The notes beneath the pieces were generated by a model. It was not told the DNA's origin. It searched no databases and saw only the letters and a program-made list of their open reading frames with translations. This document shows, in pieces, positions 1-5,656 of a DNA stretch of 8,218 nt. The DNA is from Chloroflexota bacterium (GTDB lineage Bacteria > Chloroflexota > Limnocylindria > Limnocylindrales > CSP1-4), in assembly GCA_021786265.1 (NCBI GenBank), contig JAJYNP010000292.1, positions 1-8,218 on the forward strand, read 5' to 3'. Both the position numbers and the translations under genes were made by a program. Position 1 is the first letter of the stretch; every line of letters starts with the position of its first letter.

Positions 1-2
1 GA

Positions 3-31
3 TGTCGCTTGCCAGCGTGAAGGGACCAGCC
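3..31 (+). repeat. IS21 terminal inverted repeat, istB-side end
   Basis: This 29-base tip begins TGTCGCTTGCCA and contains GGGACCA at 22-28. Compared with the reverse complement of 2571-2599 it matches at 21 of 29 positions, including the first six, GCCA at tip positions 9-12, and GGGACCA at 20-26. It is presumably bound by IstA and is the site of strand cleavage. It lies about 80 bases beyond the istB stop codon. Confidence 0.85.
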
Positions 32-54
32 TCTCGCCACGAGCATGGGACCAT
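22..54 (+). repeat. Subterminal GGGACCA repeats, istB-side end
   Basis: GGGACCA occurs at 22-28, inside the terminal repeat, and again at 47-53 within CATGGGACCAT (44-54), 25 bases apart. The second copy is the inverted counterpart of the TGGTCCCATG copies at the other end. IS21-family elements are known for several repeated sequences at each end, thought to be transposase binding sites. That role is inferred here. Confidence 0.7.
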
Positions 55-109
55 CGGGGCGGTCCGCTGACCGGGACGGACTGGATCATCGCGACCTCCG
101 CTGCATTGG

Positions 110-889
110 TCAACCGGCAGGCGCCGGCTCGGTGAGCTGGGTGCGGCCGGGCCGCATTCGACGGCGGTAGGACTCGCCCTCGACGACGAGGGCGTGGGCG
201 CCGGAGGCGAGCCGGTCGATCGCGCTCTGGGCGAGCAGCGGGTCCGCCATCGCGGCCAGCCACTCGGACGGGTCGCGGTTGCTGGTCACGACCGTCGAGG
301 CCCGCCGGTGGCGCTCGACCACGAGCTCGTAGACGTCGGCGGTCTCGGTCGCGTCGAGCGCGGTGAGGGCGAAGTCGTCGAGGATGAGCAGGTCGACCCG
401 CAGCAGGCGGCGCAGCTCGGCGTCGTAGGAGGCGTCGAGGCGGGCTGCCCGGAGGCGCTTGAGGATCCGGTCGGTCCGCCCGACGAGGACGCTCCGCCGG
501 CGGCGGCAGGCGATGTGCCCGAGCGCCGAGGCGAGGTGCGTCTTGCCGACCCCCACCGGGCCCATGACGATGACGTCGGCCGCCTCGTCACAGAAGCGCA
601 GGCTCGTGAGCTCGGCCCACAGGGACCGGTCGAAGCTGACGGCGGCGCTCTCGTCCCAGCGCTCGAGCGTCATCGAGGGATCGAGCCCGGCGACCGCCGC
701 CCGGCGCGCTGCCGACGTCCGGTCCCGGCGCGCCACCTCGTCGGCGAGGACGAGCTCGAGGAACTCGGCGTGGGGCATGCTCCGGCCCCGGGCGAGGACC
801 AGGCGCTCGGGCAGGGTGTCCAGGACGGGCCCGAGCTTGAGCCGGCGCAGGAGGCCGCGCAGCTCGGGCGAGACGGGGGTGGCGGTCAT
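110..889 (-). CDS. istB: IstB, AAA+ ATPase helper of IS21 transposition
   Basis: A 259-residue protein, the usual IstB length. IstB is a DnaC-like AAA+ ATPase that oligomerises on target DNA and helps IstA insert the element. The N-terminal domain covers about residues 1-95. Walker A is GPVGVGKT (110-117), Walker B is LLILDDF (167-173), a sensor-1-like TSN lies at 202-204, and the C-terminal segment has the conserved DRL...SYR pattern (about 225-242). The ATG at 889 is chosen because it overlaps the istA stop as ATGA and has AAGGAG (minus strand, 898-903) 8 bases upstream. The same frame stays open far upstream through istA, which is a high-GC artefact. No truncation or missing motif is seen. 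The function call is secure. Confidence 0.95.
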   Translation of the reverse strand: MTATPVSPELRGLLRRLKLGPVLDTLPERLVLARGRSMPHAEFLELVLADEVARRDRTSAARRAAVAGLDPSMTLERWDESAAVSFDRSLWAELTSLRFCDEAADVIVMGPVGVGKTHLASALGHIACRRRRSVLVGRTDRILKRLRAARLDASYDAELRRLLRVDLLILDDFALTALDATETADVYELVVERHRRASTVVTSNRDPSEWLAAMADPLLAQSAIDRLASGAHALVVEGESYRRRMRPGRTQLTEPAPAG

Positions 890-2451
890 CGGGGCATCTC
901 CTTCCCGCGCGGGGCGAAGGCGGTCTCGGGGCGGGCGAAGCGCAGGGGCAGCACGAGCGCCACCGGGCGCCGCTCCGACGGCCCGGCCTCGGTCGCCCGC
1001 TCGAGCATCCGCCCGATCAGCCCGACGTCGACCACGTCGGGCTCGAGGGCCCGGGCGCAGGCGGCCTCGACCCGCTCGGCGCCGTACCGCCTCGCGTAGC
1101 CGAGCAGCCGGTACACCTGGCGCATCCGGGTCCAGGGCAGCGGGCCCCCGAGGAGGCGCTCGGCATACAGCCCGACCGACGGGCCGTGGGTCCGGGCGAG
1201 GGTCACCAGGCGGTCGAGGTCGCGCATGGCGTACGCGGTCCGCTCGGGCGGCAGGTCGTCGGGGTCCGTCACCCGCCCGCCGGCCCGCTGGCGCGGGTGG
1301 ACCTTGACGAGGGCGCCCCGCCAGAAGACCTTCACGAGCCCGGCCTCGGCCCGGACGGCCACCTCCTGGCCGACGAGGTCGCCCGGCACCGAGTAGAGCG
1401 CCCGCCCGAAGGCGATGTGGTGGTCGCGGTGGACCTTGGCCGTCCCGTACGCGGGGACGGCGTACGGCGCCTCGGGAGCCGGCAGCAGGAGCGGGCGCTC
1501 CTCGGCCGCGAACACCTCGGCCGGGCGGCGGCGCGTCGTGCCGTGGATGCGCAGGCCGGCCGTCGTCGTGCACCAGCGGACCGCGCCCGCCTGGGCGTCC
1601 GCGAGGCCGGCGAACGCCTCGCCCCGGAAGAACGATTCCCGGACGTAGGGAACGGTCCGCTCGACCCGCGGCTTGTCCCTCGGGTGCCGGACCCGGGCCG
1701 GGTCGACGACGAAGCCGCGGGCCTGGGCGTACTCGCGGAAGCCCTCGGTGAGGCGCGGCGCGACCGGGTCGGCCACCGCCACGATGGCGCTGCAGTTGTC
1801 GGGGATGACGACCCGGAAGACGCCGCCGAAGAAGGCCCAGGCCTCCTCGAACCCCTCGATGACGGCCTCGAGGGTCTGGCGGAAGGTCAGCCAGACGAAC
1901 GTGTGGCGGCTGTACGCCGCGGTGAACACGAGGCCGTGCACGACGCGCCGGCGGCCGACGGCCGGGTCGGGCAGGAGTCCCAGGCGCCCGAAGTCGACCT
2001 GCAGCTCGTCGCCGGGCTTGCCGTCGGCGACCCGGACGGTCGGCGCCCGGCGCCCGAGGCCGAGCTCGTCGGCGCAGAACCGGTGGAGCGTCCGGTACGG
2101 GACGACGCACCCCTCGCGGGCGAGCAGGGTCTCGATCCTGGTGAGCCGCAGACCGTCCCCGAGCCAGGCCAGCAGTTGCGCCCGGCGCTCCTCGAGCGCT
2201 GCCCACGGCCGGCCGTGGCCGCCGGGCCGCGCCGGGCGGACGCGCTCGCAGACCGCCCCGATGAGCGCGTCGTCGAGCGTGTCGACCCCGGCTGCCGGGT
2301 CGAAGCCCGCGTCGCGCGCCGCCTCCAGATAGCGGCGCACGGTCTTGCGATCGATCCCCGTCAGCCTCGCGATCTCGCGCAGGCCGCGGCCCAGGACCGC
2401 CAGCCGCAGGACCTCCCGCACCTCGGACACTGCCACCTCCCGAAACGCCAC
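886..2451 (-). CDS. istA: IstA, IS21-family DDE transposase
   Basis: A 521-residue transposase that catalyses cutting and joining of the element's ends. A helix-turn-helix of the Hin-recombinase/sigma type lies at about residues 22-44 (LREIARLTGIDRKTVRRYL). The integrase core shows the DDE triad: D153 in QVDFG, D218 in VIPDNC and E264 in KPRVER. A C-terminal beta-barrel-like Mu-transposase region follows at about 335-390 (HIAFGRALYSVPGDLVGQ). I place the start at the GTG at 2451, reading VAFREVAVSEVREVL, because GGAGGT lies on the minus strand at 2457-2462, five bases upstream, and homologous N-termini begin this way. The frame is open further upstream to 3168, but that would cross the IS end and is rejected. 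Its TGA overlaps the istB ATG by four bases, so the two are probably translationally coupled. No clear promoter was found between 2463 and 2540. Confidence 0.94.
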   Translation of the reverse strand: MAFREVAVSEVREVLRLAVLGRGLREIARLTGIDRKTVRRYLEAARDAGFDPAAGVDTLDDALIGAVCERVRPARPGGHGRPWAALEERRAQLLAWLGDGLRLTRIETLLAREGCVVPYRTLHRFCADELGLGRRAPTVRVADGKPGDELQVDFGRLGLLPDPAVGRRRVVHGLVFTAAYSRHTFVWLTFRQTLEAVIEGFEEAWAFFGGVFRVVIPDNCSAIVAVADPVAPRLTEGFREYAQARGFVVDPARVRHPRDKPRVERTVPYVRESFFRGEAFAGLADAQAGAVRWCTTTAGLRIHGTTRRRPAEVFAAEERPLLLPAPEAPYAVPAYGTAKVHRDHHIAFGRALYSVPGDLVGQEVAVRAEAGLVKVFWRGALVKVHPRQRAGGRVTDPDDLPPERTAYAMRDLDRLVTLARTHGPSVGLYAERLLGGPLPWTRMRQVYRLLGYARRYGAERVEAACARALEPDVVDVGLIGRMLERATEAGPSERRPVALVLPLRFARPETAFAPRGKEMPR

Positions 2452-2514
2452 CCCGCACCTCCGGTCCCTTGGACCCCTGGCGCGGCGTACCACAGCCGGC
2501 ACGCGGCCTGCCGG

Positions 2515-2583
2515 GGTGGTCCCATGAGTGGCGAGGAGGTGGTCCCATGAGGCTGGCGAAACCAGCCTCATGGTGGTCCCATG
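2515..2583 (-). repeat. Three GGTGGTCCCATG repeats, istA-side end
   Basis: The 12-mer GGTGGTCCCATG occurs exactly three times on the plus strand, at 2515-2526, 2538-2549 and 2572-2583. The spacings are 23 and 34 bases. The outermost copy lies inside the terminal inverted repeat. They match, in inverted orientation, the CATGGGACCA copy near the other tip. They are probable IstA binding sites, and the array also covers the region from which istA must be transcribed, so binding there could repress istA (inference). Confidence 0.75.
2545..2573. repeat. Perfect 12-bp inverted repeat (hairpin) in IS end
   Basis: CCATGAGGCTGG (2545-2556) and its exact complement CCAGCCTCATGG (2562-2573) flank a 5-base loop, CGAAA. 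The arms overlap the second and third subterminal repeats, so one DNA stretch carries both direct and inverted copies of the binding motif. No T-run follows on either strand, so this is not an ordinary intrinsic terminator. It could fold in RNA entering the element from outside and shield istA from read-through, or act as a protein-binding palindrome. Neither role can be shown from sequence. Confidence 0.8.
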
Positions 2584-2599
2584 TCGGTGGCGGGCGACA
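2571..2599 (-). repeat. IS21 terminal inverted repeat, istA-side end
   Basis: Partner of the repeat at 3-31. Read on the minus strand from 2599 it begins TGTCGCCCGCCA, with GGGACCA at tip positions 20-26 (2574-2580). Its inner edge overlaps the right arm of a 12-bp hairpin (2545-2573). This end lies upstream of istA and faces the ilv operon. Confidence 0.85.
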
Positions 2600-2603
2600 G
2601 CGA
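2600..2603. other. Possible 4-bp target-site duplication (GCGA)
   Basis: The four bases just outside the 2599 tip are GCGA. The only two bases visible outside the other tip (1-2) are GA, which fits the last half of a GCGA duplication. Duplications of 5-8 bases starting at 2600 would not end in GA. IS21 elements make short duplications, commonly 4-8 bp. The two deciding bases lie outside the window. Confidence 0.4.
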
Positions 2604-2793
2604 CGCCAACGACGGCCTGCGCGACGCCAATCGGTCCACGAATTGTCTCGGGGGCCAGATCCCGACACTCGAACGCCCGTAGTTCGGACCGGCAGTCCAA
2701 GTCACGGCACACAACAGAGGGCGCATGCGATCGGAGCCCCGAAGCCCCGAAGCCGCGAGGGCACGGCCCACCCGCCCCAGACAGGGGGCCGAA
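2600..2793. other. Intergenic stretch without a supported gene
   Basis: I see no credible gene here on either strand. Open frames cross it, but they lack strong third-position G/C bias, recognisable motifs or ribosome binding sites. The sequence is less GC-rich around 2635-2720 than in the neighbouring genes. It contains a 10-base direct repeat, GCGACGCCAA, at 2600-2609 and 2621-2630, right beside the IS tip, and a doubled GCCCCGAA near 2736-2751. A short GCCCC/GGGGC hairpin (2774-2789) has no T-run. Confidence 0.6.
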
Positions 2794-2830
2794 GGTTGCG
2801 GTTCGGGTGGTTGCGGTTCGGGTGGTTGCG
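2794..2830 (+). repeat. 15-bp tandem repeat, about 2.5 copies
   Basis: The unit GGTTGCGGTTCGGGT occurs at 2794-2808 and 2809-2823, followed by a partial copy, GGTTGCG, at 2824-2830. The two full copies are identical. The partial third copy supplies the TTGCG of the proposed -35 box (2826-2831), so TTGCG recurs at 2796, 2811 and 2826. It may be a regulator-binding array for the ilv promoter or a recent slippage duplication. The sequence alone does not decide. Confidence 0.85.
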
Positions 2831-2855
2831 CCTTCCGCGCGAATGCCGTTACACT
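2826..2855 (+). promoter_or_regulatory. Putative sigma-70-type promoter of the ilv-leu operon
   Basis: TTGCGC (2826-2831) and TACACT (2850-2855) are separated by 18 bases. They match the TTGACA/TATAAT consensus at 3 and 4 positions. A start of transcription near 2861-2863 is predicted, giving a leader of about 350 bases before ilvB. The box lies in the most AT-rich short patch of the region and directly after the tandem repeat. It is the best candidate on the plus strand upstream of ilvB, but it has not been tested. Confidence 0.45.
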
Positions 2856-2861
2856 CCGCAA

Positions 2862-3215
2862 ACCCGTTAGACCAACGGGCGTGCTGGAGTTCTGCGTGGG
2901 CTTCTTTCCGAACCGGGATCGCCGAGCAGTTGCCGTCGTCGTGACGACGGACGGCCGCCGCGTCACCGTGCCCACTCGCGACCTCCAGCTCGGCGTATCG
3001 CCCCTCGACCTTCTTCGCGCGCTCCTCCTGGGCCTTGAGGGCCTTCTTGGCCTCCTCATTACCGGCTCCCGGCGGGAGAACGGAGGAACACGGAGGATCG
3101 GGCGCCGCTAGCGCAGGAACCACCGAGAACCGAAGGGACCCTCGCCGGGTGGCGAGGGTCTTTTGCATGTCCGGGACGGTCGCGGGGCCGTGAGGACGGG
3201 AAGGGACCGAAACCG
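2862..3215 (+). promoter_or_regulatory. Probable ilvB leader with attenuator architecture
   Basis: This stretch runs from the predicted transcription start to the ilvB ATG. It opens with a 6-bp hairpin, CCCGTT/AACGGG (2863-2879), then has CCGTCGT/ACGACGG (2933-2950), and ends with a strong terminator (3137-3164). One plus frame is open to a TAG at 3109-3111. From a possible GTG at 2896, with TGGAG six bases upstream, it would encode 71 residues with a Val cluster (AVAVVV) and Leu runs (LDLLRALLLGLEGLLGLL). CTCCC/GGGAG (3066-3078) and a competing pairing of GGCGGG (3071-3076) with CTCGCC (3141-3146) in the terminator arm look like alternative structures. This suggests ribosome-mediated attenuation, but the peptide is longer than usual and lacks an ATG. 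The T-box core motif was looked for and not found. Confidence 0.4.
3137..3164 (+). terminator. Intrinsic terminator (attenuator) before ilvB
   Basis: GACCCTCGCC (3137-3146) and GGCGAGGGTC (3151-3160) form a perfect 10-bp GC-rich stem with loop GGGT, followed at once by TTTT (3161-3164). It lies 52 bases upstream of ilvB, on the strand from which ilvB is read, with no complete plus-strand gene before it. That placement is best explained as an attenuator controlling read-through into the operon. The T-run is short, so termination may be partial or conditional. Confidence 0.75.
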
Positions 3216-5090
3216 ATGACAGTCACCAAGGGCGAACCGCCGGCCGGCGGTACCGCCGCGGGCGCCTCGCCCGAGCGCCGCAGCCATGTCCCCGGCGATG
3301 GGTCGGCGACGGCCGTGGCGATCGAGGAGGCGCGTCGCGCGATGCTCCACGACGTGCGCAACCGCAAGCGCACCCGCATCGGTGCGGACGTCCTCATGGA
3401 GGCGCTCATCCGCCAGGGCGTGGACACCCTGTTCAGCTACCCGGGCGGTGTCATCCTCCCGATCTACGACATCCTCGCCGACTACCCCGAGGTCCGCCAC
3501 ATCCTCGTCCGGCACGAGCAGGGTGGCGCCCATGCCGCCGACGGCTACGCCCGGGCCACCGGCAAGGTCGGGGTCTGCATGGGCACCAGCGGGCCCGGTG
3601 CCACCAATCTCGTCACCGGCATCGCCACCGCGATGCTGGACTCGGTCCCGATGGTCGCGCTCACTGGCAACGTCGCCAGCCCGCTCCTGGGCAAGGACGC
3701 GTTCCAGGAGATCGACATCACCGGCATCACGCTGCCGATGACCAAGCACAACTACCTCGTGCGCCACGCCGACGACATCCCGCGGGTCGTCGCGGAGGCG
3801 TTCTACATCGCCAGCCACGGCCGCCCCGGTCCCGTCCACGTCGACTTCACCAAGGACGCCCTCCAGGGCGAGACCCGCGCCGAGCACCCGTCGGCCGAGG
3901 AGGTCGCCGCGGGCCTGCCCGGCTTCCGCCCCACCATCGAGGGCCACCCCAAGCAGCTCAAGACGGCGGCGCGCGAGATCGCAGACGCGAAGCGCCCGCT
4001 GATCCTCGCCGGTCACGGCGTCCTCATCGCCGAGGCCTGGGACGAGCTCGCGGCGTTCGCCGAGAAGACGCAGATCCCGGTCGCGTGGACGCTGCTGGGC
4101 ATCGGGGCGATGGACGAGGACCACCCGCTCGCCTACGGCTACATGGGCATGCACGGCTGGAAGCACGTGAACCGCGCGATCCAGGCAGCCGACCTGCTCA
4201 TCGCCATCGGCATGCGCTTCGACGACCGCGTCACGGGCAGCGTCAAGACGTACGCCCCGTACGCGCGGATCATCCACGCCGACATCGACCCTGCCGAGAT
4301 CGGCAAGAACGTCGCGGTCGAGGTCCCCATCGTGGGCGACGCGAAGAACATCCTCGCCGGCCTGACGAGGCTCGTCCACCAGGTCGACCCCGCGGACCGC
4401 GCCGAGTACCTCGACCAGCTGGCCGAGTGGCGCGCCGAGTCCGAGGCCAGTCCGTGGCACGGCTCGGGCGGCTGGCGCGAGGGCGCCATGACCGCGGACT
4501 TCGTGGTCGAGCGCATCGGCGAGCTGACCAACCACGACGCGACCTACGTGGCCGACGTGGGGCAGAACCAGATGTGGACCGCGCGCTACACTAGGTTCAA
4601 GCGGCCCAACAGCCATGTGAGCTCGGGCGGCCTGGGCACGATGGGCTTCGCGGTCCCGGCCGCGATGGGGGCGGCGCTGGGCAATCCCGGGGCCGAGACC
4701 TGGGCGCTGGCCGGCGACGGCGGCTTCCAGATGACGAGCCAGGAGCTGATGACCCTGGCCGCGGACCGGATCCCGGTCAAGATCGCGATCCTCGACAACA
4801 AGAAGCTCGGGATGATCAGGCAGTGGCAGGAGATCGTCTACGGGGGCAACTACCACTCCTCGCACCTGCCCGGCCCTGACTTCGTCAAGCTCGCCGAGGC
4901 CTACGGGATCCCGGCCTGGAAGGCCACGGCGCCCGACCAGGTCGACGGCGCCATCCGCGCTGCGCAGGCCGTTGACGGGCCGGCACTGGTCTGGTTCGAG
5001 ATCGAGGAGGAGCAGAACGTCTTCCCGTTCATGACCGCCGGCAAGGGCCTGTCCGATCTGATCGAGAACTGGGGAGGCCCCGAGGAATGA
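3216..5090 (+). CDS. ilvB: Acetohydroxyacid synthase, large (catalytic) subunit
   Basis: A 624-residue ThDP- and FAD-dependent enzyme that condenses two pyruvates to acetolactate, or pyruvate with 2-ketobutyrate, in Val/Leu/Ile synthesis. The N-terminal ThDP domain (about 54-220) has the catalytic Glu, E101, in VRHEQGGAHAADGYAR. The central FAD-binding domain (about 245-385) has MRFDDRVTG (333-341). The C-terminal ThDP domain has the Mg/ThDP motif GDGGF (500-504) ending near N528, then LGMIRQWQE (531-539), with W537 at the usual herbicide-site Trp. The ATG at 3216 has AAGGGA nine bases upstream. A second ATG at 3342 (Met43), with GAGGAGG 11 bases before it, would remove a Gly/Ala/Pro-rich extension. 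The extension's codons still favour G/C at position 3, so I keep the longer form. The TGA overlaps ilvN by four bases. Confidence 0.96.
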   Translation: MTVTKGEPPAGGTAAGASPERRSHVPGDGSATAVAIEEARRAMLHDVRNRKRTRIGADVLMEALIRQGVDTLFSYPGGVILPIYDILADYPEVRHILVRHEQGGAHAADGYARATGKVGVCMGTSGPGATNLVTGIATAMLDSVPMVALTGNVASPLLGKDAFQEIDITGITLPMTKHNYLVRHADDIPRVVAEAFYIASHGRPGPVHVDFTKDALQGETRAEHPSAEEVAAGLPGFRPTIEGHPKQLKTAAREIADAKRPLILAGHGVLIAEAWDELAAFAEKTQIPVAWTLLGIGAMDEDHPLAYGYMGMHGWKHVNRAIQAADLLIAIGMRFDDRVTGSVKTYAPYARIIHADIDPAEIGKNVAVEVPIVGDAKNILAGLTRLVHQVDPADRAEYLDQLAEWRAESEASPWHGSGGWREGAMTADFVVERIGELTNHDATYVADVGQNQMWTARYTRFKRPNSHVSSGGLGTMGFAVPAAMGAALGNPGAETWALAGDGGFQMTSQELMTLAADRIPVKIAILDNKKLGMIRQWQEIVYGGNYHSSHLPGPDFVKLAEAYGIPAWKATAPDQVDGAIRAAQAVDGPALVWFEIEEEQNVFPFMTAGKGLSDLIENWGGPEE

Positions 5091-5656
5091 CCCCCGAGAC
5101 TGCCGCCCACGCCGCGCCGCCGGACCGCGCACTGCCGGGCACCGGAGCTCCCCACCGCCACGCGCTGGTCGTGCTGGTCATGGACCACCCCGGCGTCCTC
5201 AACCGCGTCGCCAGCCTCATGCGGGCCCGCAACTTCAACATCGACTCGCTCGCGGTGTCGCGCACGGACCGCGAGAACATCAGCCGGATGACCATCACGC
5301 TCCACGGGGACGACGTCGCCGTGGAACAGGCCGCCAAGCAGTTGTACAAGCTCATCGACGTGCTCAAGGTCCAGGACGTCACCGCGGACCAAGTCGTCGA
5401 GCACGAGCTGGCGCTGATCAAGGTGCGCGCGACCGACGCCAATCGGGCCGAGGTCATCAAGATCGTCGAGCTGTACAAGGGCCGGGTCGTCGACATCGCG
5501 CCGGAGTCCGTCATCGTCGAGGCGACGGGGACCGAGGCTGAGATCGACGCGCTGGTCGCGCTGACGCGCAGCTATGGAATCAAGGAACTGGTCCGGACCG
5601 GCGCGATCGTCATGCTGCGCGGGGCCGGGTCCATCGAGGAGGCGCTCAAGCTGTGA
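5087..5656 (+). CDS. ilvN: Acetohydroxyacid synthase, small (regulatory) subunit
   Basis: A 189-residue regulatory partner of IlvB that stimulates catalysis and carries the valine feedback site. An ACT domain spans about residues 25-97, with [20 protein letters not shown] (33-52), whose GVL-x-R segment forms the ligand-binding turn in the family. The C-terminal small-subunit domain covers about 105-182 and ends with the conserved [12 protein letters not shown] (161-172). The first 22 residues are a Pro/Ala-rich extension. The ATG at 5087 overlaps the ilvB stop as ATGA and has GGGGAGG at 5071-5077. The stop overlaps the ilvC GTG. The length is slightly above the usual 160-175 because of the N-terminal tail. 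ilvN and ilvH are names for the same role; I use ilvN because the gene follows ilvB. Confidence 0.95.
   Translation: MTPETAAHAAPPDRALPGTGAPHRHALVVLVMDHPGVLNRVASLMRARNFNIDSLAVSRTDRENISRMTITLHGDDVAVEQAAKQLYKLIDVLKVQDVTADQVVEHELALIKVRATDANRAEVIKIVELYKGRVVDIAPESVIVEATGTEAEIDALVALTRSYGIKELVRTGAIVMLRGAGSIEEALKL

Larger units (their letters stand above)
3..2599 (-). mobile_element. Complete IS21-family insertion sequence
   Basis: A 2597-bp element carrying an istA-istB pair on the minus strand. The ends were set by comparing the two tips: reading inward, both begin TGTCGC and match at 21 of 29 positions, and each carries GGGACCA at bases 20-26 from the tip. The tips end in TG/CA, as is usual for the IS21 family. 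Both genes are full length with intact catalytic motifs, so the element looks autonomous. By convention the end upstream of istA (at 2599) is the left end of the element and the end at 3 is the right end. Length, gene order, gene overlap and multiple subterminal repeats all fit IS21. The exact tips are my inference from the repeat alignment, supported by a possible 4-bp target duplication. Confidence 0.9.

Noticed and set aside
110..2668. Single 852-codon minus-strand protein covering istB and beyond
   Set aside because: Only the last 259 codons resemble a protein family (IstB). The rest is istA read in the wrong frame, Arg/Pro/Gly-rich; the ATG at 889 overlaps the istA stop.
2841..2900. tRNA-like elements on the minus strand (GTTGGTCTAACGGG resembling a D-loop)
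   Set aside because: No cloverleaf with acceptor stem, anticodon arm and T-loop could be built; the similarity comes from the short CCCGTT/AACGGG hairpin.
2950..3060. Minus-strand Lys/Glu-rich stretch (AKKALKAQEERAKK) with a heptad-like pattern, possibly a coiled-coil gene fragment
   Set aside because: It is the exact codon-register complement of the plus-strand Leu run, so one of the two is a shadow. G/C by codon position over 2941-3111 is symmetric and does not favour either strand, and the frame beyond it looks non-coding. Not strong enough to call a gene.
3066..3164. T-box riboswitch before ilvB
   Set aside because: GGGTGG occurs at 3147-3152, but it sits in the terminator loop and 3' arm, not before the 5' arm, and no ACCGCG follows. 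No convincing stem I or specifier loop was found.
2452..3168. Upstream extension of the istA frame to an ATG at 3168
   Set aside because: It would cross the IS end and the ilv leader, start inside the terminator hairpin, and ignore the GTG at 2451 with a well-placed GGAGGT. The extra sequence has poor third-position G/C bias over much of its length.
3108..5132. Long minus-strand open frame of 674 codons opposite ilvB
   Set aside because: Typical antisense shadow in GC-rich DNA: Arg/Asp/Val/Leu/Gly-rich with no motif, and opposite a gene with every catalytic motif intact.
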